Shown: positions 1 to 7,756 of the stretch, one piece after another | How positions within the stretch are numbered: position 1 is the stretch's first letter | How the letters are laid out: every line of letters begins with the position of its first letter | Source: Lentisphaeria bacterium UBA1776 | GTDB lineage: Bacteria > Verrucomicrobiota > Lentisphaeria > Victivallales > Victivallaceae | Assembly: GCA_002314605.1 (NCBI GenBank) | Contig: DCGO01000075.1 | Span: 92,518-105,568, forward strand | DNA length: 13,051 nucleotides | Direction: 5' to 3' | Translations under genes and position numbers: made by a program | Notes under the pieces: model-generated | Seen by the model: only the letters and a program-made list of their open reading frames with translations | Told to the model about the DNA's origin: nothing | The model's database searches: none

Positions 1-615
1 ATCGGCGGCGGTGACGGCGGCGTTCTGAGGGAGGTCGCAAAGCATCCTCAGGTGAAACGCATCGATCAGTGCGAAATTGATGCCGAAGTCATTGCCTGTT
101 CCAAAGAGTTTCTCCCCTCCATGGCCTGCGGGTATAATGATCGAAGAGTCCGGACCACCGTTGGGGACGGGGCGGAGTTCATCCGGAATCATGAAGCGGA
201 GTACGATGTCATTATTGTGGATTCCACGGACCCTGCCGGACCGGGGGAACCCCTGTTTGGAGAGGCGTTTTATCGTGCCATGCAGCGGGCCCTCCGTCCG
301 GGAGGGGTGATTGCCAGCCAGTCGGAATCCATCTTTCTCCTGTCCGGCATTGTCCGCCGGCTTCTAAAAATAGCGGGAAGTGTGTTCCGGTATTACGGTT
401 ATGGTGCGATTATGGTGCCCACCTATCCCACGGGGATGATCGGCGTGTGCTGTGCATCGGATGCACGGGACATCCGGGAGCCGGTGCGGGAGCCGGACGG
501 GAAGCTGGAGAAACAGTTGAGATACTACACCCCTGCCATGCACCGGGCGTGTTTTACGGTGCCCAGGTTTGCTTTGCAGATGACGAAAGGATTGCCCGAT
601 GGCGGAAACGATTGA
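1..615 (+). CDS. speE: Spermidine synthase, C-terminal part (5' end outside window)
   Basis: SpeE transfers an aminopropyl group from decarboxylated S-adenosylmethionine to putrescine, making spermidine in the cytoplasm. The frame is open from base 1 and gives 204 residues. The fragment opens with the nucleotide-binding glycine motif IGGGDGG, which lies about 80-85 residues into the family, so the full protein would be near the usual 285-290 residues. The acidic end of the next strand (CEIDAEVI) follows. The catalytic loop DSTDPAGPGEPLF is at fragment residues 74-86, then the PTYPTGMIG strand and the family-typical C-terminal RYYTPAMHRACFTVPRF. An internal ATG or GTG near base 52 is not the true start, because the conserved motif lies upstream of it. 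The stop codon lies inside xseB (17-base overlap), implying co-transcription. Whether putrescine or another diamine is the true acceptor cannot be told from this part. Confidence 0.93.
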   Translation: MGGGDGGVLREVAKHPQVKRIDQCEIDAEVIACSKEFLPSMACGYNDRRVRTTVGDGAEFIRNHEAEYDVIIVDSTDPAGPGEPLFGEAFYRAMQRALRPGGVIASQSESIFLLSGIVRRLLKIAGSVFRYYGYGAIMVPTYPTGMIGVCCASDARDIREPVREPDGKLEKQLRYYTPAMHRACFTVPRFALQMTKGLPDGGND

Positions 616-862
616 TTTTGAAAAGCTGAGTTTTGAGGACGCATTGGCCATGCTGGAGGACCTTTTAGGCCGGATGGAGAGCGGAAAACAGCCGTTGGAG
701 AGTCTTATTTCCGATTTTGAGACGGGGTCGAAACTGCTGAAAGTATGCCGTGGCCGTCTGAATGGCATGGAGCGTCGGATTGAGATTCTGATGAAGGATG
801 ATGGGGCCCAGGGAGAGTGGCAGAATTTCGGGGCATCGGAGACCCCGAGGACCCAGCTCTGA
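599..862 (+). CDS. xseB: Exodeoxyribonuclease VII small subunit
   Basis: XseB is the small, non-catalytic subunit of exonuclease VII. It binds in several copies to the large subunit XseA, which degrades single-stranded DNA from both ends. The 87-residue product has the family length (E. coli about 80). It shows the two-helix signature: FEDALAMLEDLLGRMESGKQPLE in the first helix and turn, then SDFETGSKLLKVCRGRLNGMERRIEIL in the second. The final 20 or so residues, rich in G, E and T, look like a disordered tail. The ATG at 599 has an AAAGG ribosome site at 586-590 with 8 bases spacing, inside the end of speE, so translation is probably coupled to speE. XseA is not encoded here. Family assignment is firm; the link to recBCD downstream is only by position, with 383 bases and a separate promoter between them. 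Confidence 0.9.
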   Translation: MAETIDFEKLSFEDALAMLEDLLGRMESGKQPLESLISDFETGSKLLKVCRGRLNGMERRIEILMKDDGAQGEWQNFGASETPRTQL

Positions 863-1170
863 ATTTTTTGCAGTATTTGCTGAAAAAGAATTTGGCTCTG
901 TGCCGCGTATGGACAGTTTGTTTCAATGGAAAATCAGCTTCCCATGCAGGCTTGGAATAAGGTTTGATGCAGGAGGTCCTTCTGCAACGGTCTGCTGCAC
1001 CGTGCCCGGGATCATTTCGTTTTTCATCTCTCCAGGTCCTGTCTGCCTGGATGGGGGACAATGCCTGTAAAAAAGACGAATCGTGCTGAGATTCATCCTT
1101 CCTGTATCTAGGTTCAAGTGCCGGAAAAATCGGATTTCAGCTGATTCCATGTGAAACGGAATGAAAATTT

Positions 1171-1199
1171 TTGTATTTTTCCCGTGGGACTGCTATATT
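1171..1199 (+). promoter_or_regulatory. Promoter of recCBD (sigma70-type, extended -10)
   Basis: A -35-like TTGTAT (1171-1176) is followed after exactly 17 bases by TATATT (1194-1199), preceded by TG one base away (TGCTATATT), an extended -10. Transcription would begin near 1206, about 40 bases before the recC start. A 9-base palindrome ACACAGTGT (1209-1217) sits next to the expected start point and could be an operator, though it is short. No LexA-type box is evident. The promoter is predicted by consensus matching only. Confidence 0.6.
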
Positions 1200-1235
1200 A
1201 GGCAACGTACACAGTGTGACATGGAACATTATCAC

Positions 1236-1240
1236 AGGAG
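1236..1240 (+). promoter_or_regulatory. Ribosome binding site deciding the recC start
   Basis: AGGAG lies 5 bases before the ATG at 1246, whereas the longer in-frame start (TTG at 1171) has no such site. It fixes the recC N terminus at MTDPEAWPF. Confidence 0.75.
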
Positions 1241-1245
1241 TTAAA

Positions 1246-4200
1246 ATGACCGATCCTGAAGCATGGCCATTTTCTGTCAAATGGAGTTCCAAACTGGAGA
1301 ATCTGGCGGATGAACTCCTGAAAAGACTGCAGATGCCGGACGGTTCCGCGGACCCATTTCGCAAAATCTGTATTGTCGTCCACGATTCCGTCACGGAAAA
1401 CTGGCTGAAACAATACTGGTTGCTGGACAGGAAAATTTCCCGGATCCTGATTCATGTGGAATTTGTCCGGCTGCCGGAATTCATCAACGATTTTCTGGCG
1501 GCGGCAGTCAGGGGTACCGATCCCCGGTCCCGTCATGCAGCGGAACACCCGTATTCCCCGGAGATCCTGATCTGGCGTATCTACCGGAAGATCCTTGCCG
1601 TTTCGGAATCGGACGACGACTTGAAAGAACTGCGGGAATATGCCGTGAAAGACGGGGACCCGCAGCCGGATCCGCTGAAAAGCTATGTACTGTCCAAAAA
1701 ACTTGCCGAACTCTATGACGACTATCTGAATTCCCGTTGTCAGATGCTCCGGAACTGGGAAACCGGACAAATGACCGGGGCCGGAACGGTCCCCCGGTGG
1801 CAGATCCGGCTTTATCAGCAGCTGGCGGCAGAGGATCCCCGTACCTACGCCGCCGATTATGAAAAGGCGTTTTCCGCCGGATGGGATGCCAAAGCAGCTT
1901 TTGCACACGGGTTTCCCCGTTATCAGGAGGTTCATATTTTTGACATTCCCTTCATGCCGGAACCGGTCCTGCATCTGCTGGAAAAAATCTCAGGTGCTTT
2001 TCCCGTGACCTTCTGGACCTTCAATCCCCAGGCTGATGCGTGGCTTGGCGAGAGTCCTTCCGTTCGGGAAGCAGTCAGCCGGCTCCGGAAAAAGCTGCAG
2101 AAAGAGTGGAAGGAACAGCGGACGGAGCTGCAGAGGGGCTGGCTCGAGCCGGCGGAATTCTCCGCTCCGGATATGCAGGCTTTTTACGATTCTCCGGCGG
2201 AACGGCTGTTCGGTGCGCTGGCATCGGGAGCCCGGCCGATGATCCGGAATCTGTGCAGTGATTCCGAGGGGAGGGTGGATGTGGTCGGCCGGCAGGAAGC
2301 CTTGGCGGAATTGCCGGGGCTTGAGATTCAGATCCACAGAACATATTCTCCCCGCCGGGAGCTGGAGGCCGTCAAAGATGGCCTGCTGGACTTTTTTGCC
2401 AGAAATAAAGAAGTGCTCCCGTATCAGGCGGTGGTGCTTTGTGCCGACTGGGAAAATATGGCGCCGGTCATTGAGTCCGTTTTCAGTTCCTCGCCGGATT
2501 CCGAGGGGTTTATTCCTGTGACAGTATCCGGCCGGACCGCCGGGGACACGCCTTTCGGCCGGTCGCTTCAGGACCTGTTGGCGTTCCGGGAAAACCGCTT
2601 TGAAGTTGACGCCGTCTTCGATCTGCTGAGTACTCCGGCGATCCAGCAGAAGTTCGAACTGGACGCCCAGACCGTCAGCGAACTCCGGGAGATGGTGAAG
2701 AAGGCGAATATCCACTGGGGATATGACGATGAAGACGTCCGGCGGATCCTGGATGCGGAAAAGGCCCCGCCGGAGGGGCATTACCCCTATACCTGGCAGC
2801 GGGGACTGGACCGCATGATCTCCGAGTGGTTCCACGGTTTCCGGGAGGAAGAGTATGCTATGCTGAAAGCAGGCTCCCTCGGGGCCCTGAGACCGTGCGG
2901 GGAGGTGGAGGGGGCAAGGAGCGAAGCCGCGGCAAAATTGTGGGATTTTGTCGATCAGCTGCATCAGCTGCGGTTGAACCTTGCCCCGGAAACGGAGGGT
3001 TCGCCGGACGGCATACGGGATCTTCTGCAGGAAACGCTCCGCAGATTCTATGTCGAATCCGATGAAGCATTCGGCAAAGAGTTCCGCCGGACGATGCAGA
3101 CGGTGAGCGGCATTGCCCGGCAGATGACGGATGCGGGCGTGGAAAAGGTCCGTATGAGTGTATTTATCGCGGCGCTCTTTGATACGCAGAAGGGTTGTGT
3201 CAGCGGGATGCGGACCCCGGGAGACGCAGTCCTTTTTGCGCCGCTTGGCTGTTCCTCCGCCATGCCCCATGAATTTGTCTGGATCTGCGGACTCAATGAC
3301 GGGGTCTTTCCGAAGATCGGGCACCGGGCATCTTACGATGTGATCGGGAAACACCCTTCGCTCTTCGATGTTTCGGCGCGGGAAAAGGATTCTTTTGCGC
3401 TGTTGAAAGCGGTGTTGTCGGCAAGGAAGCGACTTTGCCTCAGTTTCATCGGCAAAGATATTCATACCAATGAGGAGATTCCCTCCTCGGTACTTTTAAG
3501 TGACCTGCTGGACTTTTTTGCCGCGCAGGAGATTTTGTACATCAGGTACGAACACCCGATGCATGCATACAGTCAGCGCTATTTTCTGCGGAATCAGGAA
3601 CCGCCTCTGCCGCCTTCTTATTCCAGGCTGAACGAAAAGATCGCTCAAATGCTGATGCACCATGATACGCTTCCGGGCCCCGTTCCGTTTTCTCTCTCCT
3701 CCGGTGGCGTGACGGATCTTCAACTGGAAGATCTGGTTTCCTTTTTTTCCAAGCCAAACCTGTATTTATTCAGCGCACAGGGGATCAATGTTCCGCGTAT
3801 CGGTTATGACCGTCTGAGCAGCAAAGAGTCCCTGGCTGTCAGACTGGACAAGAGACTTCAGACGGAATTGGTGCTGACCGGGAGAAGTCCCTCGCCCAAT
3901 GCGGCGCCGTCGCAGGTGGAGACCGGTAATGCGCCGGATAAAACATCGGCGGAAGCGGAAATGGAGGAAGTCCGGAAATCGTATGACGCCGCTCTCGCAA
4001 AAGATTATGGCGACTTTCTGCAAATCTCAAAAAAAGACGCTTCGGCGGAGTTGGGTGTGAAGGGGGGGCGGGTATGCATTCACATGCAGTATGCAGTTCT
4101 CTGCAGAGACGAACGGAAATCCATGATTTTCTATGATAATTATCCGGATTCAAATTCAACGAAGAATAAAATCCGTCTTCAGTATCTCGGCGCCAATGCG

Positions 4201-4446
4201 GCGGAGGGAGGGATCTCCGCCGTGCTGTTCGGTCCGGGTATCGCAATGGATTTTCCGGAACTGACAGGAGAGCGGGCAAGGGAGATCCTGACAGAAATCG
4301 TGGTCATGGGCAATTCCCCGCTTCCCGCAGATTTTCCGGATTACCGGAAAACCGGCCACAAGGAGGATGTTCTTCCTCAGGAATGGCAGAGGGAACTGGA
4401 TGCGCTTCTCCCTGCAGTCAACCGGAAAAAACAGAAGAAAGGGTGA
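1246..4446 (+). CDS. recC: RecBCD enzyme subunit RecC
   Basis: RecC is the scaffold subunit of RecBCD (exonuclease V). It has an inactive helicase-like fold, splits the two DNA strands and scans the 3' strand for Chi. The product is 1066 residues against 1122 in E. coli. Landmarks matching E. coli RecC from memory: WLKQ (53-56) after the first strand, the LSKKLAELYDDYL helix (149-161), NWETGQ soon after it, HIFDIPFMPEP, IQIHRTYSPRRELE, the GYDDEDVR segment (counterpart of WGIDDDNVR), and LNDGVFPK (683-690) followed by the LSFIGKDIHTNEEIPSSVL segment. No Walker A motif is present, as expected for RecC. The C-terminal nuclease-like region is less conserved, with a hydrophilic P/S/A/E-rich stretch around residues 880-910. 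The start is the ATG at 1246, with AGGAG at 1236-1240 and 5 bases spacing. An in-frame TTG at 1171 falls within the -35 promoter element, so it is not used. recB starts 5 bases after the stop. Several Chi-contact positions differ from E. coli (see findings). Confidence 0.93.
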   Translation: MTDPEAWPFSVKWSSKLENLADELLKRLQMPDGSADPFRKICIVVHDSVTENWLKQYWLLDRKISRILIHVEFVRLPEFINDFLAAAVRGTDPRSRHAAEHPYSPEILIWRIYRKILAVSESDDDLKELREYAVKDGDPQPDPLKSYVLSKKLAELYDDYLNSRCQMLRNWETGQMTGAGTVPRWQIRLYQQLAAEDPRTYAADYEKAFSAGWDAKAAFAHGFPRYQEVHIFDIPFMPEPVLHLLEKISGAFPVTFWTFNPQADAWLGESPSVREAVSRLRKKLQKEWKEQRTELQRGWLEPAEFSAPDMQAFYDSPAERLFGALASGARPMIRNLCSDSEGRVDVVGRQEALAELPGLEIQIHRTYSPRRELEAVKDGLLDFFARNKEVLPYQAVVLCADWENMAPVIESVFSSSPDSEGFIPVTVSGRTAGDTPFGRSLQDLLAFRENRFEVDAVFDLLSTPAIQQKFELDAQTVSELREMVKKANIHWGYDDEDVRRILDAEKAPPEGHYPYTWQRGLDRMISEWFHGFREEEYAMLKAGSLGALRPCGEVEGARSEAAAKLWDFVDQLHQLRLNLAPETEGSPDGIRDLLQETLRRFYVESDEAFGKEFRRTMQTVSGIARQMTDAGVEKVRMSVFIAALFDTQKGCVSGMRTPGDAVLFAPLGCSSAMPHEFVWICGLNDGVFPKIGHRASYDVIGKHPSLFDVSAREKDSFALLKAVLSARKRLCLSFIGKDIHTNEEIPSSVLLSDLLDFFAAQEILYIRYEHPMHAYSQRYFLRNQEPPLPPSYSRLNEKIAQMLMHHDTLPGPVPFSLSSGGVTDLQLEDLVSFFSKPNLYLFSAQGINVPRIGYDRLSSKESLAVRLDKRLQTELVLTGRSPSPNAAPSQVETGNAPDKTSAEAEMEEVRKSYDAALAKDYGDFLQISKKDASAELGVKGGRVCIHMQYAVLCRDERKSMIFYDNYPDSNSTKNKIRLQYLGANAAEGGISAVLFGPGIAMDFPELTGERAREILTEIVVMGNSPLPADFPDYRKTGHKEDVLPQEWQRELDALLPAVNRKKQKKG

Positions 4447-4451
4447 CTGCC

Positions 4452-7400
4452 ATGGTTCAGAATATGTTTGACGATGTGGTTTATTCTCCGGAGCTGCTGC
4501 TTGACGGAGTGCATCTGGTGGAGGCCTCTGCCGGAACCGGAAAAACTTACAGTATTCAGAATATCTACGCCCGGCTGATTATGGAGAAAGGTCTGAAAGC
4601 ATCCGAGATCGTGGTCATGACCTACACGGATGCGGCGACGAAAGAACTGCGGGACCGTCTGCACCAGATCCTTCAGGATATCCAAGCCCGGTTCAGTGGA
4701 AAATCCACTCCGGAAGAAGATGAAAAAAAACGAAAAGAGCGCGATGACCGTGCGGATCGTCTGATTTACTGCGCAGAAGACAAAGATTCGGCCCGGATGC
4801 GTGTTGAGCTGGCGCTGCTGGAGTTTGACAAAAGTACGATTTCCACCATTCACGGTTTCTGCCAGCGGGTCCTTGCCCGTTATGCCTTTGATGCAGGAAT
4901 CGATTTTGTGCAGCAGATTGAGGACAATAAAACGGCGGAACTGAACGTCCTTGCGGATGATTGGTGGCGGAAGCAGCCGGCGGATGCGTTGAAGGATATC
5001 AAACTTTCCACACTGAAAAAATATATCCGCAAACTGTCAGGCAAAGCAGAAAATGATATTTCTGAACATTCTGAAAAAAAGGAAAATTCAACAAAAGAAA
5101 CAAAAAAAACCATCGATCAAAGGAAAGCAAAATTGCTGCTGAGTACGGCGAAGAGGATCGTTGATACTTATGAAAGGGCCCGTTCTGAGCGTAAAACCTT
5201 GAATTTTGACGATCTTCTGCGGGCGCTGAAGGACGCGTTGCGGGAATCGAACCCCCGCAGCGGACACCTGATCGCGCAGTTGAGAAATGAGTTCAAAGCC
5301 GCGCTCATTGACGAATTTCAGGATACCGATCCGGTCCAGTATGAGATCTTTGACCGCATTTTCCTGAATGGAAACACGAATCCGCTGTTTTTTGTGGGAG
5401 ACCCCAAACAGGCGATCTATGCATTTCGAGGTGGGGATATTTACACCTATCTTGAAGCTAAAAGCAAACTGGACGGGAATCAGATTTTTTCTCTGACCGT
5501 AAATTTCCGTTCCACCCGGCGGATGATCGAGGCGGTCAACGGGATGTTTCTTGATGGCGACGGAGGGAAGACCTTCGGGCATGACCTGATCGGTTACGAG
5601 TGTCCCGTTCAGGTCCCCGATCCCCCGAAGGTCCGGGAACTTTCAGGCGAAGAACCCCTCCGGATCATCGAATTTCCGGTGCAGGCTCCTCCCTGTGCAA
5701 AAGCCAATATGCAGCAGGTCATCGACCTTATGGTGAAGGAGATTTTACATTTGCTTGACCTGAAAAACGTTCAGGACGGCAAAGCCGTTCCCGTATTTTC
5801 TCCCGGTGACATTGCGATTCTGACCAATTCCAATGAACGGAATAGAGAGATCCATCAGAAATTGCAGCATGCATCCATCCCGAGTGTGGTCCGGAAATCC
5901 GGCAACGTGTTTGCTTCGCCGGCGGCAAGAGAGCTGTGGATCTTTCTCCGGGCGGTTGACGATCCTGCCGATAAGGAGGCCGTATGTTGCGCTGCAACAA
6001 CGGTATTCTGCGATGGTTCCGTATCGGGCTGTCCCAATATGGATGACCCGGAGCTTTTTGCAAAATACGTTGAGCACTTTCGTGCGCTGAATCTGCTGTG
6101 GTGGACGCGCGGACTGGCGGCCTTGACCGCAGAACTGGAGAAACACCATTACCGGCAGCATCTGGCCGGCCGGGAAGACGGCGAACGGCAGCTTTCGGAC
6201 ATGAGCCAGATCTGGGAATTGTGCTTCAGCGCCATGAAACAGCTGGGTTCTTCGCCGGAAAAGCTGATTTCCTGGCTGGAGGAGCGGATCAGCAATGCCC
6301 CGGTCACGAAAAATGCGGGGGAAGAGGCCGATCCCGATGACGAATCGGACACCGAGGAGTATTCCCGCGAGCTGGAAAGTGATGAGGATGCCGTCAAGAT
6401 CATGACCATTCATACGGCGAAAGGTCTCCAGTTTCCCGTGGTCCTTCTGCCGGATTGCTGGAACTTTGTCCGGGGCGTGGAATCTCCGTATGAATTTCAC
6501 GCGAAAAATCATCTGTTTTTTTCTGTGGATGAGGTGGACAAGCCCGGTGCCGCAACCGAGATCCGCCAGGAAACGACACGCCTGCTCTATGTCGCCATGA
6601 CGCGGGCCAAACAGCAGATGGTGATCTTTACTCCCGCAGTGGATCCGGAAGAGCCTCCGGCAGAGGATGCGGTTCAGAAGATCATGAATAAAATTCAGAA
6701 GGAGCCGCTGACCGGACTGTTGGACAATCTGAAAAAACGCTGTCAGGCCACTCCTCCATATACGGTCGTTCCGGCCGGGAAAGGCGGATATTACGGAAAG
6801 TACGATCCGGTACGACCGGAACCATTGTGGCAGAATGCCCTGCCGCCTCCCGGATTCAGTCTGCGTCCCTCCAAAGGGAGTTTCTCCTCTCTGTTTCAGA
6901 CTGGAAAGGGTCATACGGACCCGGATGGTCTGGACCGGGATGAGCAAACGGCGGAGGTCCGGCTGGAGCCGGACGACTCCGGAACGGAACACCGGATTTT
7001 CAGCCTTCCCATGGGTACGGAGCTTGGCAGCTGCTGGCACAATATCTTCGAAAAAGTGCCGTTTGATGCGGATGATGAACGGATCCGTGAACTTGTCGGG
7101 GAGGAGCTGGCAAACAGCGGATTCCGGGCGGAAAAAGACATGCTGGAAGCCACATCGGAAATGGTTCGGAAAACACTGAAGCTGAAAATAAAATCCCCTT
7201 CCGGAGAATTCTTTTCTCTGCGGGAGATTCCGTGGGAGGACCGCTTGAGTGAACAGCCATTTGACTTTTCCTCCGTCCGCGCCTGCCAGGATACTGGAGA
7301 ACTGAAGCAGGTGTTGGAAAAATACTGGGGTGGCGACTCTTCCGGGCCGGTTTTTCTGCGGATGCTCTCCTGTACGGAGAGACCGCTTCCCCGCGGATTC

Positions 7401-7751
7401 ATGACCGGCATCGCGGACCTGATCTTTCGTTACCACGGGTTTTACTATATTGTTGACTGGAAATCCAACGGTATCGGAGGGAAGGTCGCAAACTTTTCCG
7501 AGTCCGGGGTCCGCAATGAAATGGCGAAGCATCTGTATTTCCTCCAGTATCTCCTGTATGCGACGGTGCTGCATTTTTATTTGAAACAGCGTATGGGAGA
7601 CCGCTATTCGTGGGAAAAGAATTTCGGCGGGATCCGGTACTTCTTTCTGCGGGGGATCGCCGCCGGAGGTACCGCACCGGTTTTTGCCGACCGGCCGAAG
7701 GAAGCCATGCTGGAGGAACTGGGGAATGTATTGGGAGTGGGAGGGCGATAG
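4452..7751 (+). CDS. recB: RecBCD enzyme subunit RecB (helicase-nuclease)
   Basis: RecB is the 3'-5' helicase and only nuclease of RecBCD, and it loads RecA after Chi. The product is 1099 residues (E. coli 1180). Superfamily 1 helicase motifs are in order: Walker A EASAGTGKT with K31, motif Ia TIHGFCQRVL (from 132), FDDLL (252-256), motif II DEFQDTDP (from D287), motif III GDPKQAIYAFRGG (from 316), motif IV NFRSTRRM, motif V IMTIHTAKGLQFPVV, and motif VI LLYVAMTRAK (from 711). The C-terminal nuclease domain keeps H863, D989, D1002 and K1004 (in SCWHNIFE, GIADLIF and VDWKSN), equivalent to E. coli H956, D1067, D1080 and K1082, so both activities should be intact. A lysine/glutamate-rich, AT-rich segment lies at about 198-228. 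The ATG at 4452 is chosen because AAAGGG (4438-4443) precedes it by 8 bases and the conserved N-terminal strand starts just after. The upstream in-frame ATG at 4383 would lie inside recC. The gap to recC is 5 bases. Confidence 0.96.
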   Translation: MVQNMFDDVVYSPELLLDGVHLVEASAGTGKTYSIQNIYARLIMEKGLKASEIVVMTYTDAATKELRDRLHQILQDIQARFSGKSTPEEDEKKRKERDDRADRLIYCAEDKDSARMRVELALLEFDKSTISTIHGFCQRVLARYAFDAGIDFVQQIEDNKTAELNVLADDWWRKQPADALKDIKLSTLKKYIRKLSGKAENDISEHSEKKENSTKETKKTIDQRKAKLLLSTAKRIVDTYERARSERKTLNFDDLLRALKDALRESNPRSGHLIAQLRNEFKAALIDEFQDTDPVQYEIFDRIFLNGNTNPLFFVGDPKQAIYAFRGGDIYTYLEAKSKLDGNQIFSLTVNFRSTRRMIEAVNGMFLDGDGGKTFGHDLIGYECPVQVPDPPKVRELSGEEPLRIIEFPVQAPPCAKANMQQVIDLMVKEILHLLDLKNVQDGKAVPVFSPGDIAILTNSNERNREIHQKLQHASIPSVVRKSGNVFASPAARELWIFLRAVDDPADKEAVCCAATTVFCDGSVSGCPNMDDPELFAKYVEHFRALNLLWWTRGLAALTAELEKHHYRQHLAGREDGERQLSDMSQIWELCFSAMKQLGSSPEKLISWLEERISNAPVTKNAGEEADPDDESDTEEYSRELESDEDAVKIMTIHTAKGLQFPVVLLPDCWNFVRGVESPYEFHAKNHLFFSVDEVDKPGAATEIRQETTRLLYVAMTRAKQQMVIFTPAVDPEEPPAEDAVQKIMNKIQKEPLTGLLDNLKKRCQATPPYTVVPAGKGGYYGKYDPVRPEPLWQNALPPPGFSLRPSKGSFSSLFQTGKGHTDPDGLDRDEQTAEVRLEPDDSGTEHRIFSLPMGTELGSCWHNIFEKVPFDADDERIRELVGEELANSGFRAEKDMLEATSEMVRKTLKLKIKSPSGEFFSLREIPWEDRLSEQPFDFSSVRACQDTGELKQVLEKYWGGDSSGPVFLRMLSCTERPLPRGFMTGIADLIFRYHGFYYIVDWKSNGIGGKVANFSESGVRNEMAKHLYFLQYLLYATVLHFYLKQRMGDRYSWEKNFGGIRYFFLRGIAAGGTAPVFADRPKEAMLEELGNVLGVGGR

Positions 7752-7756
7752 CCGTG

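Larger units (their letters stand above)
863..1245. other. 383-base intergenic stretch with small inverted repeats
   Basis: No convincing gene lies between xseB and recC. The stretch holds several short perfect or near-perfect inverted repeats: 968-974 with 980-986 (TGCAGGA/TTCTGCA, one G-T pair, 5-base loop), directly followed by 987-991 with 999-1003 (ACGGT/ACCGT, 7-base loop), and 1032-1036 with 1046-1050 (CCAGG/CCTGG, 9-base loop), then a run of A at 1070-1075. The recC promoter occupies the last part. The arms could form in a transcript reading through from xseB, but no known RNA family is recognised, and stems this short arise by chance at this base composition. Confidence 0.5.

Noticed and set aside
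828..868. Possible xseB terminator: TCGGGG/CCCCGA stem (828-833 and 843-848) with a T run at 863-868
   Set aside because: The stem lies inside the xseB coding region and the T run begins about 15 bases after it, too far for an intrinsic terminator.
926..967. 13-codon reading frame (MENQLPMQAWNKV) just before the paired hairpins at 968-1003
   Set aside because: It looked like a leader peptide, but it has no ribosome site, a single Trp codon, and no biosynthetic gene downstream for attenuation.
1111..1120. GGTTCAAGTG resembling a tRNA T-arm
   Set aside because: The flanking bases do not form the 5-base T stem and no acceptor, D or anticodon arm could be drawn.
1990..3465. Long open frame (491 codons) on the - strand inside recC
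   Set aside because: It lies opposite a clear recC reading frame, its translation is rich in R, P, H and G without domain features, and GC-rich genes commonly leave the antisense frame open.
4383..4451. Longer RecB N terminus starting at an ATG within recC
   Set aside because: It adds 23 residues with no family counterpart and lacks a ribosome site as good as the one before 4452.
7610..7756. Longer RecD N terminus starting inside recB
   Set aside because: It would overlap recB by over 140 bases with unrelated sequence; the GGGAGGG site at 7739-7745 supports a start at 7754 or 7757.
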